Assembly (NCBI GenBank): GCA_903813345.2
Contig: CAIIXF020000004.1
Span: forward strand, 31,559,985 to 31,623,984
Direction: 5' to 3'
Length of the DNA stretch: 64,000 nt
Source: Owenia fusiformis
Lineage: Eukaryota; Annelida; Polychaeta; Sabellida; Oweniidae
The notes under the pieces were generated by a model, which saw only the letters and a program-made list of their open reading frames with translations, had not been told where the DNA came from and searched no databases. Position 1 is the first letter of the stretch. Every line of letters begins with the position of its first letter. The position numbers and the translations under genes were made by a program. Positions 13,901 to 23,705 of this stretch are shown in pieces.

Positions 13901-16900
13901 CTAAACACTTCATGAAACCCATCGAGAGATCTAGATGTAGCTCAGCTAAGAGCCAGCCATTAGGGACCACATCAACCTAGCGTTACACCCCCTACAAAAA
14001 TTTGCCATTCGATCCTTTAAGTCATAGATTTAGAATAAATGTGATTTTCTAGTTTTAATTTGTTTTCGGGAAACGTCTAACTTCAGCCACACAAAAGGTT
14101 GCAAACAATTTTGGACAGGAGTCTTTTTGACTGAAGGTATTGTGGTATTTGGTATTTCATATCAAAACGTTACTTAGATTATATGAAGAGACAATACTAA
14201 GTTTCAAGAAGCAATCTGCCGGAGCATGTTATGTTTATTCCACCAGCCAATGTGACTAGCGGTAACAGGTGTAAATGCTCAAATACATTTGATTTTTGAT
14301 AAAAATTCACCAAACATGCTCTGACACATGCTCCAATATGAATGTTTTTTGTTTGTGTTTCCAAACTTTTTAAGAGGGGTGTACCTCGATAAGAGAGCAT
14401 ATCAAAGTAGTGTTGAGACTCTTAATGTACACACAAACTGATAATTAATTACATTATTACATTATCGAGAGAAGGATGGATTGGAAAGGCCGTTCCGTTT
14501 AGTTGATATCCAACGACTACAGAAACATATTTTTGAGTTTATTCTATTGATCTTCATTTTGGTTTTGGAAATATAAGTGTTGGTAAATGCATATAATTAC
14601 GCTTGCATCTCCATTCAAAATGTACTCATCGGTACGTTCGAATTCTTTCGTTAAATCCAATCTTACACCATAGATACACCACAGCGCCATAGTCATTATT
14701 TAACACAACCATTATTATGACCCATGACTCATGATTCATACTGCATTAAATGACCTTTGACCTTTTCTCGTGATTGCCTGTACCATTATTCAGAGTAAGG
14801 GCATATACTGTACCATAAATCATAGAATCAGGTCATTGTTACTATTATAATATGGTAGCTAGAAAAACACTAAGCAGAATAAAATCGAAGGTCGTACATA
14901 GAATCATAAATCGTAGAAATCGTGGTAATTGTTACGATTCTCATATGGTAACTAGAAAAACTTTTTGAATAACGTGAAGAATTAAAGCTTGATATATAAA
15001 TCACCATGAATCATAGAAACGAGGTAATTGTTACGATTTTTATATGGTAACAAGAAATATAGACAATGAATTCACTCGGTTCGTTATGGAATTAAATACT
15101 AAAGGTCGTTCAATATGTTCACGCAAAATTTATCTTAAAACTTTTAGCTCTGAAACGTATTCGGGTCCTCGATTTTGACATTGGCTCTAGATTGAAGGAG
15201 GAGGGGGGGGGGTATTAGACATTAATTTATTCACGTTAGATCATGGTTTTTGGATATATAGGGTCCATTTTTCTTATGACAGGTTTACACTTAGAGTTTG
15301 CTTTTCTTTGCTAGGTTTCTTGACAGTTTTTGGTATTTTCCCTTTTCCCTTTGGCATTTGTGCTTAGATATTTACTCCTCGTTCAGCTTCATAAAATGCA
15401 CTAGGGATAATTATTTGTGGTTGCTATTTTGAACAAGACGATAATGAGCTTGTAATGATGGGGATTGTTGCCCCCTCTGGCGAATGTAATTAATTTAGTG
15501 CCATAGTACTACTTAGTAGCTTTGCAGACAGGACGTCACCGTGACAACAAGAATAGGAAAACAAAAATATTATTGCATAGTTTAAAAAATAAAAACGTGT
15601 TCATCATGTGAATTTGTATCAATGCAATACATGAAAATCGAAGACATGAAGTCATTGGCGTTTTGTTTGAATTAAGTGCCAAATGGAAAAACCAAAATAG
15701 TTTTGTTAAGGTCAACAAGAAAACGAAATACCAGTTATAAGGTATACGATCCTCCATGGCAACAAAAACGTTGATCTTGTACACAAAAAAGTTTGATTTA
15801 CAATGCACAAAAACACACCTCCCCTTAGAATAGAATACAAAATGAATACAATACATACCGGCATCCTCATCCAGATCTTCTTGGTCCTCCACGGGACCCT
15901 GTTCCCATTGGTTACTCGTGTCTTCCACTTCTCGATCAACACCACCGTAGAGATCTATAAGACTTTGAATTTCATCATTACTTAATGTCATATCTTCTTC
16001 TCCTGGCCTGGTCGCCGTATCAGTAAGTTGAGTGTCATCTCGCTTACGCATTAATGCTTTTTTACTTAAGACTTCTTCGGATCGTTGTTCGGATGAACCG
16101 ATAGTACTGTCGGGAACTCTACCCGTTTCGAGGACTTGTAGCATCTCTTCTGCTTCGATTGCATTGGAGAGTTCCTCAAACTCATCATCTAAGTACTGAT
16201 TGGTGTTTTCTAACTGTGATTTTGTTGCTAGATTCAAAGCGTTTGCTAAGTGTGTATTTTCTTTGTCCTCGAGTTCGCTTTTAATGGTCATTGCGATAAG
16301 GAGAGTTTTTAATTCTTCTTTACTTAGATCATTCTCTTCTAACGCATCCTTCTGTGATCGTTTTTCTTTTGTCTTGGATTCACTTGTATCTGGTTTCAAG
16401 TAATCATTAAGATATTCCTTGTTAACGACCTCTTTAGTTGTGATTTTGCCATCCTCTTCCTCTGATTCTTCAACTTTGTCATCTTCCCCAAATATATCCT
16501 CAAGTTCCTGTTTACTCACTGGACTCTCCTCGTTCGTGGATGCATCTTCTTTGTCGTTTTCTTCAGTATTATCCTCAACGATTTCTTCAGTTTCTTTGAT
16601 ATCTTCATTTGTTTTGGAAGGTTCCATTTCTGTGCTTTTTACATTCTCCTTTGTGTCTTTAATGGAATCAAAGATATCTTCAAGCTCGCTCGGATTGACA
16701 TCTTCGGCTTTTGAGACACTATTTTCCTTTTGAATGGCATTTTCGAAGTATCTCTCAGCCCTTACATCATCATCCCATTGTCCATGCGCATCGTAATCAT
16801 TATCCCCTGACTCCAGGATTCTACTGAGGACGTCATCATCCACGTTCATTTGCTCACTGCCATAATCGAATACATCATACGGGTTCTGATCTCCGTATCC

Positions 16901-17044
16901 TTCTTGAATACGCCGGCGTTCTCTCTGTAGAACCGCTAAGGCGTCTTGAAGCCGGTTGCCCTCAGTCGAGCGTTTTTGGATGACGAAACAAAAGGCAGGC
17001 ACAACCAGGCAGAATGTCAGGCATAGTCTCCTCATACACCCCAT
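1731..17044 (-). CDS. Secreted granin-like acidic protein with C-terminal PLA2-like cysteine domain (four exons)
   Basis: Joining 17044-15859, 3615-3511, 2558-2437 and 1934-1731 on the minus strand gives 1617 nt, or 538 residues plus stop. All GT/AG junctions keep the frame (intron phases 1, 1, 0). Residues 1-22 form a signal peptide followed at once by a KR site. Residues about 26-430 are highly acidic and low-complexity, with repeated ELEDIF-type motifs and several basic cleavage-like sites, as in granin or prohormone precursors. Residues 434-528 hold ten cysteines, including CNRHEVCYACG, which resembles the active-site helix of secretory phospholipase A2. The PLA2 Asp after the His is Glu here (His465-Glu466) and no Ca-binding loop is evident, so a binding or structural role is more likely than lipase activity. 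I do not recognise a named orthologue. An additional small exon in the 12.2-kb intron cannot be excluded. Confidence 0.8.
2437..2558 (-). CDS. Exon 3 of the granin/PLA2-like gene (His-Glu motif)
   Basis: The acceptor is ...gttacag and the donor is canonical gtgagt. Exon length is 122 nt (phase 1 in, phase 0 out). It encodes residues 431-471: EEQCPAVD, then Cys444, and CNRHEVCYAC with His465 and Glu466. In secretory PLA2 the same place carries Cys-x-x-His-Asp-x-Cys-Tyr, with the His-Asp pair being catalytic. A Glu at the second position is a notable departure. Confidence 0.8.
3511..3615 (-). CDS. Exon 2 of the granin/PLA2-like gene
   Basis: It is bounded by a tttcag acceptor and a GAATTTAAAG|gttagt donor. 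At 105 nt it is a symmetrical phase 1-1 exon. It encodes an acidic stretch beginning GYENEQRMND and containing a dibasic LLRRDPEGEF site. It joins exon 1 (...EDLDEDA) and exon 3 without breaking the frame and continues the acidic composition. Being 3n long, it could be skipped without a frameshift. Confidence 0.75.
4208..5206. repeat. 84-bp minisatellite in intron 1 (about 12 copies)
   Basis: The unit contains GGTTTAGTTGGTACTCTGAA and recurs with exact 84-bp spacing (for example CAGCATTAGTT at 4291, 4375 and 4459). Two variants alternate: one with ..GGTACTCTGAAAGCAGAAG and one with ..GACACTCTGAAAGTACAAG. Because 84 is a multiple of three, open frames of 100-154 codons appear on the minus strand with a 28-residue period; I regard these as non-coding. 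The array lies inside intron 1, about 0.6 kb from exon 2. Confidence 0.9.
5207..6272. other. Intron 1 sequence, nothing recognised
   Basis: Unique-looking AT-rich intronic DNA with no exon-like segment that I can support on either strand. Confidence 0.4.
6273..6458. mobile_element. MITE with CAGGCCCGTAGCCAG ends
   Basis: The left end CAGGCCCGTAGCCAG is mirrored by a degenerate GGCTACGGGC at the right. The interior carries several runs of AGCTCCCCC and its complement. A second, cleaner copy with the same termini lies at 22228-22365, which shows that this is a dispersed family. Both-strand open frames here come from the C/G runs. Confidence 0.65.
6459..8499. other. Intron 1 sequence, nothing recognised
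   Basis: I see no exon with splice support. Short open frames at 7343-7531 and 7877-8119 have no recognisable domain. Confidence 0.4.
8500..8653 (-). mobile_element. tRNA-derived SINE-like copy
   Basis: Read on the minus strand from 8653, the sequence has a tRNA-like head: an A-box region TGGCTCAAGGGTAGAGCG and a perfect B-box GGTTCGATTCC, with an anticodon-loop region reading CTCTGAG. The anticodon stem does not pair well, and the head runs on into a non-tRNA body (..GTATCTGGCTCGGTACAC..). A functional tRNA gene is therefore unlikely. The body shares wording with the plus-strand copy at 20668-20945. Confidence 0.6.
10231..10577. repeat. 38-bp minisatellite in intron 1 (9 copies)
   Basis: AGTTCTTTCATACTTGTGCC recurs at 10231, 10269, 10307 and onward every 38 bp to about 10577. 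Copies differ at a few positions (CTAGTTT or CTACTTT, TACATATG or TCCATATG) and degenerate at the right end. Confidence 0.9.
10884..10944. repeat. Perfect 61-bp palindrome (30-bp arms, 1-bp spacer)
   Basis: The left arm 10884-10913 and right arm 10915-10944 are exact reverse complements around a single T. I checked all 30 pairs. The core reads CATATGCGTTATTAACGCATATG. It lies in intron 1 and could be a very short foldback element or a recent inverted duplication. Confidence 0.9.
11249..11300. mobile_element. Mini inverted repeat with mariner-like ends
   Basis: Arms 11249-11269 and 11280-11300 pair with a few mismatches and carry GGGTTGTCC, with AGAAGTAATG between them. GGGTTGTCC followed by an AAGT/AATGG motif is typical of mariner termini, so this looks like two mariner ends brought head to head with the interior lost. 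Overlapping open frames nearby have no support. Confidence 0.45.
11301..13600. other. Intron 1 sequence, nothing recognised
   Basis: AT-rich intron with no supported exon, RNA gene or clear repeat. Confidence 0.4.
13601..13669. repeat. Short inverted repeat (23-bp arms)
   Basis: GATCGTCTGTTCTTGATTCG.. at the left is matched at the right by ..CGAATCAAGAACTGACGATC, with one mismatch across 23 bp and a 22-bp AT-rich loop. It is probably a tiny MITE or hairpin within intron 1. Confidence 0.6.
14821..15060. repeat. Degenerate ~90-bp direct repeat (3 copies)
   Basis: AATCATAGAA...GGTAATTGTTACGATT...ATATGGTAACTAGAAA occurs three times (near 14821, 14905 and 15005). A related fragment lies near 21150 and weaker matches near 43020-43180, so the sequence belongs to a dispersed family. 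Confidence 0.55.
15176..15262. repeat. Dispersed repeat with GGTATTAGA...CACGTTAGATCATGG
   Basis: The string TTCACGTTAGATCATG preceded by GGTATTAGA recurs near 3411-3445 and, with a diverged left part, near 59190-59220. The three copies share a left neighbour resembling GACATTGG. This suggests an interspersed element of unknown class; its ends are not defined. Confidence 0.5.
15859..17044 (-). CDS. Exon 1 (first coding exon) of the granin/PLA2-like gene
   Basis: The ATG at 17044 opens a hydrophobic leader (MGCMRRLCLTFCLVVPAFCF), then QKR, then about 370 residues rich in Glu, Asp, Ser, Thr, Lys and Asn with almost no cysteine. Repeated short motifs of the type S/Q-ELEDIF occur around residues 118 and 180. 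Basic sites include RERRR, KEKRS and RKRD, candidates for prohormone-convertase cleavage. The coding part ends at the donor CCG|gtatgt. The open frame runs on about 100 codons into the intron, but that part is hydrophobic and Cys/Phe-rich, unlike the rest, and the strong donor marks the true end. Confidence 0.85.
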
Positions 17045-17060
17045 GTTGACGTAGGGTATC
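17045..17060 (-). other. 5' UTR part of first coding exon, with upstream splice acceptor
   Basis: On the minus strand a pyrimidine-rich run ending tttacag sits immediately before GATACCCTACGTCAAC and the ATG. This implies that the mRNA starts in a separate non-coding exon farther upstream (above 17060). That exon, and hence the promoter, could not be located; the 57-bp minisatellite at 18-19.8 kb lies in the interval where they could be. Confidence 0.5.
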
Positions 17061-17997
17061 CTGTAAATACACGAGAAAATAGCATTCAGATTTTCTGAAA
17101 GTAGCTTCCAGACCGTCAGTCTTCTACTACATGCATAGAATATTGCCTTATTTGGTATACCATTGGAACAATACTAGTAACTGCATGCAGTTATTATTGT
17201 ATGGTATTATCTTATTGTATGATAATTAGAAGTGTCCAATGTTCTTCCTAATACAGGCTGTGAGTTCACCTAATATGGTATTAATATAGGAAGTGTCGTT
17301 CCCTCGGTGGAATCTTCCAGACTGAATGCTATATCATGCTATTGCGATATTAATAAGTAGGCATAATATCATATATGACAGTAATACAGTCAACCCTTGT
17401 AATGTTGACATCGTATTCTTGTAATTTATCAAATCGGGGTTTATTTAATGAAATTAGAGAAACAAATATTTTGTTCTTGTAATTTTGATTTTTATAACAT
17501 GGTATAGTTCATGAACATAGAAATCACGCATTTTACTCAAAAGTATTTTTATAGAAAAAATAAAACAGCAATATATCAATAGACGATAAAATAGTGTGTT
17601 ATTTTCTCATGCTCGATGTAAAAACGGCGAGATAAATGACAACACCGAATATGATTTTACAATTGTGGTATTACTGTTTGTTCATGTTTATTGTTTCGCT
17701 TTTATGGTTTATTTATCTCTTGCTGGTTTGTGGTTTTCCAATTGTGCTCGTCGTACTTAGTTATTAGGAAATGAGTTGAATACCATACATCAAAGGGGTA
17801 TTGTAATAATATTTTACGAGCATGGCAACACTTTGAATGGATACAATGTATCAAAGTTATCAATAATTGAATACCTCTTTATTGTATAGATTATCGGGTA
17901 ACCACACCGCTAATTTTATTACACCGTCGAAACTACCAGTATAGAGGGACTATACAATGTAAATACAGGGTTCTCGTTGGGTATTAATAATCTTTTC

Positions 17998-19806
17998 AGA
18001 AAGCAAACACTAAAGCAAAACCATTGAATGTCACAAAAACCTTAACACAGCCAGCCAAAGCATACATCAATACAAAACCTTCGATTATCACCAAAATATA
18101 ACGTAGCCAGCCAAAGCAAACACCAATACAAAACCTTCGAATATCACTAAAATATTAACATAGCCAGCAAAAGCAAACACAAATAAAAAAAACTTCAAAT
18201 ATCACCAAAATATTAACATAGCCAGCCAAAGCAAAAACACCAATACAAAACCTTCGATTATCACCAAAATATTAACACAACCAGCCAAAGCAAACACCAA
18301 TACAAAACCTTCGAATATCACTAAAATATCAACATAGCCAGCAAAAGCAAACACCAATACAAAACCTGGAATAGTTAAAACCTTAACATAGCCAACTAAA
18401 AGAAAAATACTAATACAAAACTTAAAATATCACAAAAACAAAAATACTAGACAAAGCAAAAGCACCCAATACATAACCTGGAATATCACAAAACCTTTAA
18501 AATACCAGACGGGGCAAAAACATAAATACAAAATCTGGAATATCACAAACCCTTAAAAATACCAGACAAAGCAAAAACACAAATACAAAACTTGGAATAT
18601 CACAAAACCTTAAAAATACTTGACAAAGCAAAAGCACTTATACAAAACTTGGAATATTCCAAAACCTTAAAAATACCAGACAAAGTAAAAACACTTATAC
18701 AAAACTTGGAATATCACAAAACCTTAAAAATACTTAACAAAGCAAAAACACTAATACAAAACCTGGAATATCACAAAACCTTAAAAATACTTGACGAAGC
18801 AAAAACACTAATACAAAACTTGGAATATTACAAAACCTTAAAAATACCTGACGAAGCAAAACCCGAAATACAAAACTTGGAATATCACAAAACCTTAAAA
18901 ATACTTGACAAAGCAAAAACACAAATACAAAGCTTGGAATATCACAAAACCTTAAAAATACTTGACAAAGCAAAACCCCATATACAAAACTTGGAATATC
19001 ACAAAACCTTAAGAATACTTGACAAAGCAAAAACACAAATACAAAACCTGGAATATCACAAAACCTTAAAAATACCAGACGAGGCAAAAACATAAATACA
19101 AAATCTGGAATATCACAAAACGTTAAAAATACCAGACAAAGCAAAAACACTAATACAAAACTTGGAATATCACAAAACTTTAAAAATACTTGACAAAGCA
19201 GAAGCACAAATACAAAACTTGGAATATAACAAAACCTTAAAAATACCAGACAAAGCAAAAACACTAATACAAAACTTGGAATATCACAAAACTTTAAAAA
19301 TACCAGACAAAGCAAAAACACTAATACAAAACTTGGAATATCACAAAACTTTAAAAATACTTGACAAAGCAAAAACACTAATACAAAACTTGGAATATCA
19401 CAAAACCTTAAAAATACTTGACAAAGCAAAAACACTAATACAAAACTTGGAATATTCCAAAACCTTAAAAATACATGTACCATACAAAGCAAAAGCACCC
19501 AATACAAAACCTGGAATATCACAAAGCCTTAAAAATACCAGACAAAGCAAAGACACTAATACAAAACTTGGTTTATTACAAAACCTTAAAAATAACTGAC
19601 GAAGCAAAACCCCAAATACAAATTTGGAATATAACAAAACCTTAAAAATACTTGACAAAGCAAAAGCACCCAATACAAAAATCTGGAATATCACAAAACC
19701 TTAAAAATACTAGACAAAGCAAAAACGCCAATACAAAAATAGGAATATCACAAAACCCTAGAAATACCAGACAAAGCAAAAACACCAACACACTTACCAA
19801 TATAAC
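17998..19806. repeat. 57-bp minisatellite upstream of gene 1 (~32 copies)
   Basis: Units built on ACAAAACTTGGAATATCACA and AAACCTTAAAAATAC recur at 57-bp spacing (for example 18591 and 18648). A left subfamily (about 18000-18420) has CCTTCGAATATCAC and ATAGCCAGC; the right part has TTGACAAAGC or CCAGACAAAGC. Because 57 is a multiple of three, long open frames appear on both strands with a 19-residue period, including 262 codons on the minus strand. They have no start context, splice sites or known domain, so I do not call them genes. Confidence 0.92.
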
Positions 19807-20289
19807 AAAAAAAAACCAAAACGGTCAGAAAGCGCAACACAACATAAGCCCTAAGAATTCACAAAACACACCAAAGCATACACGGAAACAACATACCGCA
19901 AAACATAACTTTCATGATAACAACAAAATAAAAACAATACATTATTTTCATGTTCACAACATTTGATTATTTCCATGGTGACATTACTTATAACAAAGAA
20001 AAATATTGGTCTCATATTGACTACCGCGTGATGTGCTAATTGAGCTATAGTATACTAAATTGATATGATAGGTACGTTTAATGGAAGCCAAATGTAAGAT
20101 AATTGAAAACGGATACATGTTATTGTGCAAAACCGTGTTATCCAGTACCATAATGTTATTCTTAGGACAATTGTTTTGTCGGAGTTAACGTACTGAATAA
20201 CACAATTATTATAGTTCGCATTTCTGTTGACTCCTTGACCTATGGGACACAGCGCGGCCAATTATTGCGTCGATAAACTATTATATTAT

Positions 20290-20580
20290 ATTTCAATACT
20301 AAATAACATATAATTAATAAGGCACAAATATAGTTTGAATTTTAACCTTACATATCCTAATACTGAATAACATTATCAGGCACAAAATATAGTTTGGGCT
20401 TTGTATGTTCGTTTACCTCTGTGACACAAAGGTCCTGGACAAAGCAGCAAATTGTTTTTTAAGTAGACTTTTAAGAGTTAACATTATATCCCCATACTGA
20501 ATAACATCACCAGGCACAAAATATAGTTTGAACCTTGTATGTTCGTTCACCTCTGTGACACACAGGCCTGTTTGAGGTTA
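20290..20580. repeat. Diverged direct repeats
   Basis: ACTGAATAACAT..CAGGCACAAAATATAGTTTG..TGTATGTTCGTT..ACCTCTGTGACACA occurs twice in full and once partially, spaced about 60-130 bp apart. There is no coding support. Confidence 0.6.
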
Positions 20581-20667
20581 AAGTGTCACATATCCAATTA
20601 TTAATTTCAGTTTGTCATTGTTAATATAACAGCTCTAGCTGTTCCTACAGCACAGCTATCTTAAGTT

Positions 20668-20945
20668 AGGTTTCGGTATCTCGCTCGGTAGAGCATTGGG
20701 TCATTGATATGAAGGTCTTAGGTTCGATTCACATGTGGGGCATTAAGTCTAACACACTTATTTGCATGTATGTATCTGGCTTGTTACACTACCCCCAACA
20801 TTGGTCGTCTTTCCCCGAGGGCTTATTCGAGCCAATAGGTTTTTGTGTTATCATTAGACACGTGTCAAAAACACCAAACATGTGTCATAACTACACGATT
20901 TTGTGTTACCATCACACAATATCAGTGATTATTTTAAGTTAAATA
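20668..20945 (+). mobile_element. tRNA-derived SINE-like copy
   Basis: A tRNA-like head has an A-box region (CGCTCGGTAGAGC) and the B-box-like GGTTCGATTC at 20721. It is followed by a body containing GTATCTGGCTTGTTACACTA, which resembles the body of the minus-strand copy at 8500-8653. The downstream end is taken just before the mariner-like fragment near 20952. It is probably an inactive insertion. Confidence 0.55.
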
Positions 20946-20951
20946 TATAGT

Positions 20952-21130
20952 ACGAGGGTTGTCTAAAAAGTCTTGCAATCGTATCCTTAATAGGAGAAAT
21001 AGCTACTGAGTAATGATATTTCTCGATTTCTCGTATTGTGGGTATTATATTTTCGAAATTCAGATGGAGATTTTATGATTAATAATGTTTGCCGAGCAAT
21101 TGCAGTGTTAGGCAATTTGCTGAATCAAAT
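20952..21130 (+). mobile_element. Mariner-end fragment (tentative)
   Basis: CGAGGGTTGTCTAAAAAGT directly follows TATAGTA. That is the usual wording of a mariner terminus next to a TA target. No matching right end or transposase frame was seen, so the length is a guess. Confidence 0.3.
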
Positions 21131-22080
21131 CCGAGGACATATTTGCCAAAAATCATAGAATCGAGTCTATACGATTCTAATATGATACATAAATGTAAAT
21201 GTATGCCATCGAAGCAGCCAGTACATTTACAATGCAATTACTAGTTACACCCACCTTGCGGTAATGTCCACCAAATCAATTGGTTTAGTGATTCAGACGT
21301 CACATATCACGTTCGTATTATTATAAGCTGGATGTATAGTATACCCCAACCAACATCACATATTACTTTCGTATTACGTATTCATTATCAGCTAGATGTA
21401 CATGGTGTCCCAAAAAAGGAAACTGAGATTAAATTAATTTTCAAAGGTGAATAATGTTAAAAAAAAATCATACCATCATTTGCGTCATTATGTCCTCTTT
21501 CACATGGTACCAATTTTCCTAAACAGATGACTGAGCAATGAGAAATTTGAGTGGCCATGTCAGAAATGGGTTTGTGCCCCTTTCAAGTCAAGTCAATTTC
21601 ACCATCGTAATAAGTGCCAACAAACATCAGGATATTACTCATATATTCCAATTAAAGTTACACATATCATATTTAACACCCATTTTAAATCCCAATTTCC
21701 ATTCAAAGTTGTTCTAATGATCTTAATGATTAGTTAGGAAAACGTTTATTTTATAAAATTCTTTACTCCGTTTACCGTTACATTTTAGGTTTTTTAGTCA
21801 CCGCCATTGTCCAGTCCATCAAAACTAGCTAAACCATAGGCACTATTGTGTTAACGGGGCGCAAAAGCCAGTTAATTTACGCCTAGCGTACCAAAGAGGT
21901 TGCCTCCTTGGTCATCGTCCGCATGGTACAGGCGCGACTCTTGTTGATAATATTTTATTAGTTTAATTTATATGTGATCGGTCATATGTGTTAATAAATC
22001 AATAAACTTGGAGAATTAGTACTTCCGTTTCATTACTTATGTAAAGAATTGTTTTACGTACTAAAATTCTCTTCCAACAG
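21131..22080. other. Intergenic, nothing recognised
   Basis: Mixed AT-rich sequence. A GTGTCCCAAAAAAGG string near 21404 may be another transposon-end relic. No gene is supported. Confidence 0.35.
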
Positions 22081-22116
22081 ACACGGAATTGTATCATTTC
22101 CGCTTGCGTTGACAAG

Positions 22117-22221
22117 ATGGGGGCTGTAATCGACGCAGTAATCAAGGACTACGGAATGGATTCTGTAATTGCTGTCATATATTGCAATTTATTGTACTAC
22201 AAACACGATCCTTTAAATTGA
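22117..22221 (+). CDS. Possible start exon or small ORF (MGAVIDAVIKDYGMDS...)
   Basis: A pyrimidine-rich acceptor (TTCTCTTCCAACAG, ending 22080) precedes a short leader and then GACAAGATGG, a good initiation context. The frame reads 34 codons to a TGA at 22221. A MITE starts seven bases later, so the original exon may have been interrupted. It carries no recognised domain and could be chance. The size and composition differ from the surrounding repeat-derived frames. Confidence 0.25.
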   Translation: MGAVIDAVIKDYGMDSVIAVIYCNLLYYKHDPLN

Positions 22222-22227
22222 TGAGTC

Positions 22228-22365
22228 CAGGCCCGTAGCCAGCTTTTGCAAAAAACAACTATGGCCCAAAAATGGCCCAAATCACTCGAACAAGGTTTAG
22301 AATGGTGAAAAGCTTCATGCTTCAGGGGGTCGCTTGAACCCCCAGATCCCCTGGCTACGGGCCTG
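22228..22365. mobile_element. 138-bp MITE with CAGGCCCGTAGCCAG termini
   Basis: The terminal inverted repeat CAGGCCCGTAGCCAG is perfect at both ends; the right end reads CTGGCTACGGGCCTG. The interior has CCCAAAAATGG and CCCCCAGATCCCCTGG. No target-site duplication could be assigned with confidence. It is a second family member of the copy at 6273-6458. Confidence 0.75.
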
Positions 22366-23703
22366 AGCTACTATACGCCATTGATGATGTCAGACTCTAC
22401 ATGTGCAATTGCTTTGTTCTAATTCAGCAACGTTGTGCCGTAGGCTTGCTACACATCTTTACAAAGACTTATGCTTGTACTGGACAACTTATTCTCCAAA
22501 TATAGTAGTCATCTACGTTGGAGACATTTTCTTACAGGCGAAATAATAAATTATGAGCCAGCAGCAATTCCCTGATTTCCTCTTAGAACATGATGGAGTC
22601 CATAAAACATGCGAGGCAGATGTACTATGTCGACATGGAAACGTATCTCCTTGATTGAACAATTCCCATTGGATTCCTTAATTAAACAAAGCGGGAAGAG
22701 TTGTTGTGACGAGGCTAGTGGTTTAATGTCAAGGACAAGTGCATTTTAACACGGTCTTGTGCTGCTGTAGACCTACAAGCCTTTTTGGAGAGTTGGGATT
22801 TATTTATTTGGCTGGACAGTAGTGCACGCTTAATGTTTGCCTTTTCTTGCTGGGTTCAGTCACAATTTTTGGTGCTTTCCCTTTGGGACTCGTGGATACA
22901 TATTTTGTGTAAAATACCCATTTATGATACCCACTCTAGAAGATTACAAAGCACAGCTACAAAACAAGAAAAGGTAAACAAAACAAATCCCCAGTATCCG
23001 AAACTATAATATAATATACAGAGCTACACAGGCTAACCCACCAGCACCAGAACCAAGTTCATAGGAACGTCATTTCAATGCAGGATCGAGAACATGGAAC
23101 AAATAATCAACATCCTCCTCAAAGGGTTCATAAAACGACACCACTATTGCAGCAGCAACAACTCTGGTTGGTTTAAATCAATTTTCCTCGACAACATATG
23201 CCTTAGTCGTAAATCAGTCTATTAAATCTCCCACATCTCTTGAGCATGTCAAACAGTGAAATTGCAAACTTCAAAATCGGTGATTTATATTTTTCAGTTT
23301 ATTGTGTGTTTAACATCGGTCTTAGAGCTAACTGTTAGAGTTTAACCATAATAAGTTCATAATTTACTAATTAATTCCTTCCAAGGGAATTTTTAATAGA
23401 GTAATTATCAAAAATTATTAGAAAAGTAAAGAATTCCAAAGTCCACTGTGTCTATTGTTCTTTTACTCTCTTAACATCATATCCAGAGATACAATTGGTT
23501 TTGGAATTGTTAACTATACGAAGTCTCTGTTAACGACCCCCAGAAGTCATTATCGCAAGCTTTCGATAACTAACGATCCGTTCATTTTAATTATTCTAAT
23601 CATTGATATTATGACGTCATAGCTAAAGAACAATGTACTTGGGAACTTCGTAATGAAACGTTTACGAAGGCTTTTGGTTACGAATCATTAATTTAAATAA
23701 GAC
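22366..23703. other. Intergenic, nothing recognised
   Basis: No supported gene. The stretch near 22830-22900 (TTGCTTTTC.., ..TTTTTGGT..TTTCCCTTTGG) resembles 15296-15360, again indicating a dispersed repeat. Confidence 0.4.
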
Positions 23704-23705
23704 TA

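Noticed and set aside
15536-15858. C-terminal extension of the 502-codon frame of gene 1
   Set aside because: A consensus donor at 15858 and a sharp change to hydrophobic, Cys/Phe-rich composition indicate intron; joining to the exon at 3615 restores the acidic composition in frame.
16200-16733. Ser/Leu-rich plus-strand frames
   Set aside because: They are the antisense shadow of the acidic exon 1 of gene 1.
18592-19599. Long open frames of 145-262 codons with a 19-residue period on both strands
   Set aside because: They are produced by a 57-bp (3n) minisatellite; both strands are open, the frames start and stop with array variants, and there is no splice or domain evidence.
18000-19806. 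CRISPR-like array
   Set aside because: The repeats are contiguous and diverged without unique spacers, and the DNA is clearly eukaryotic.
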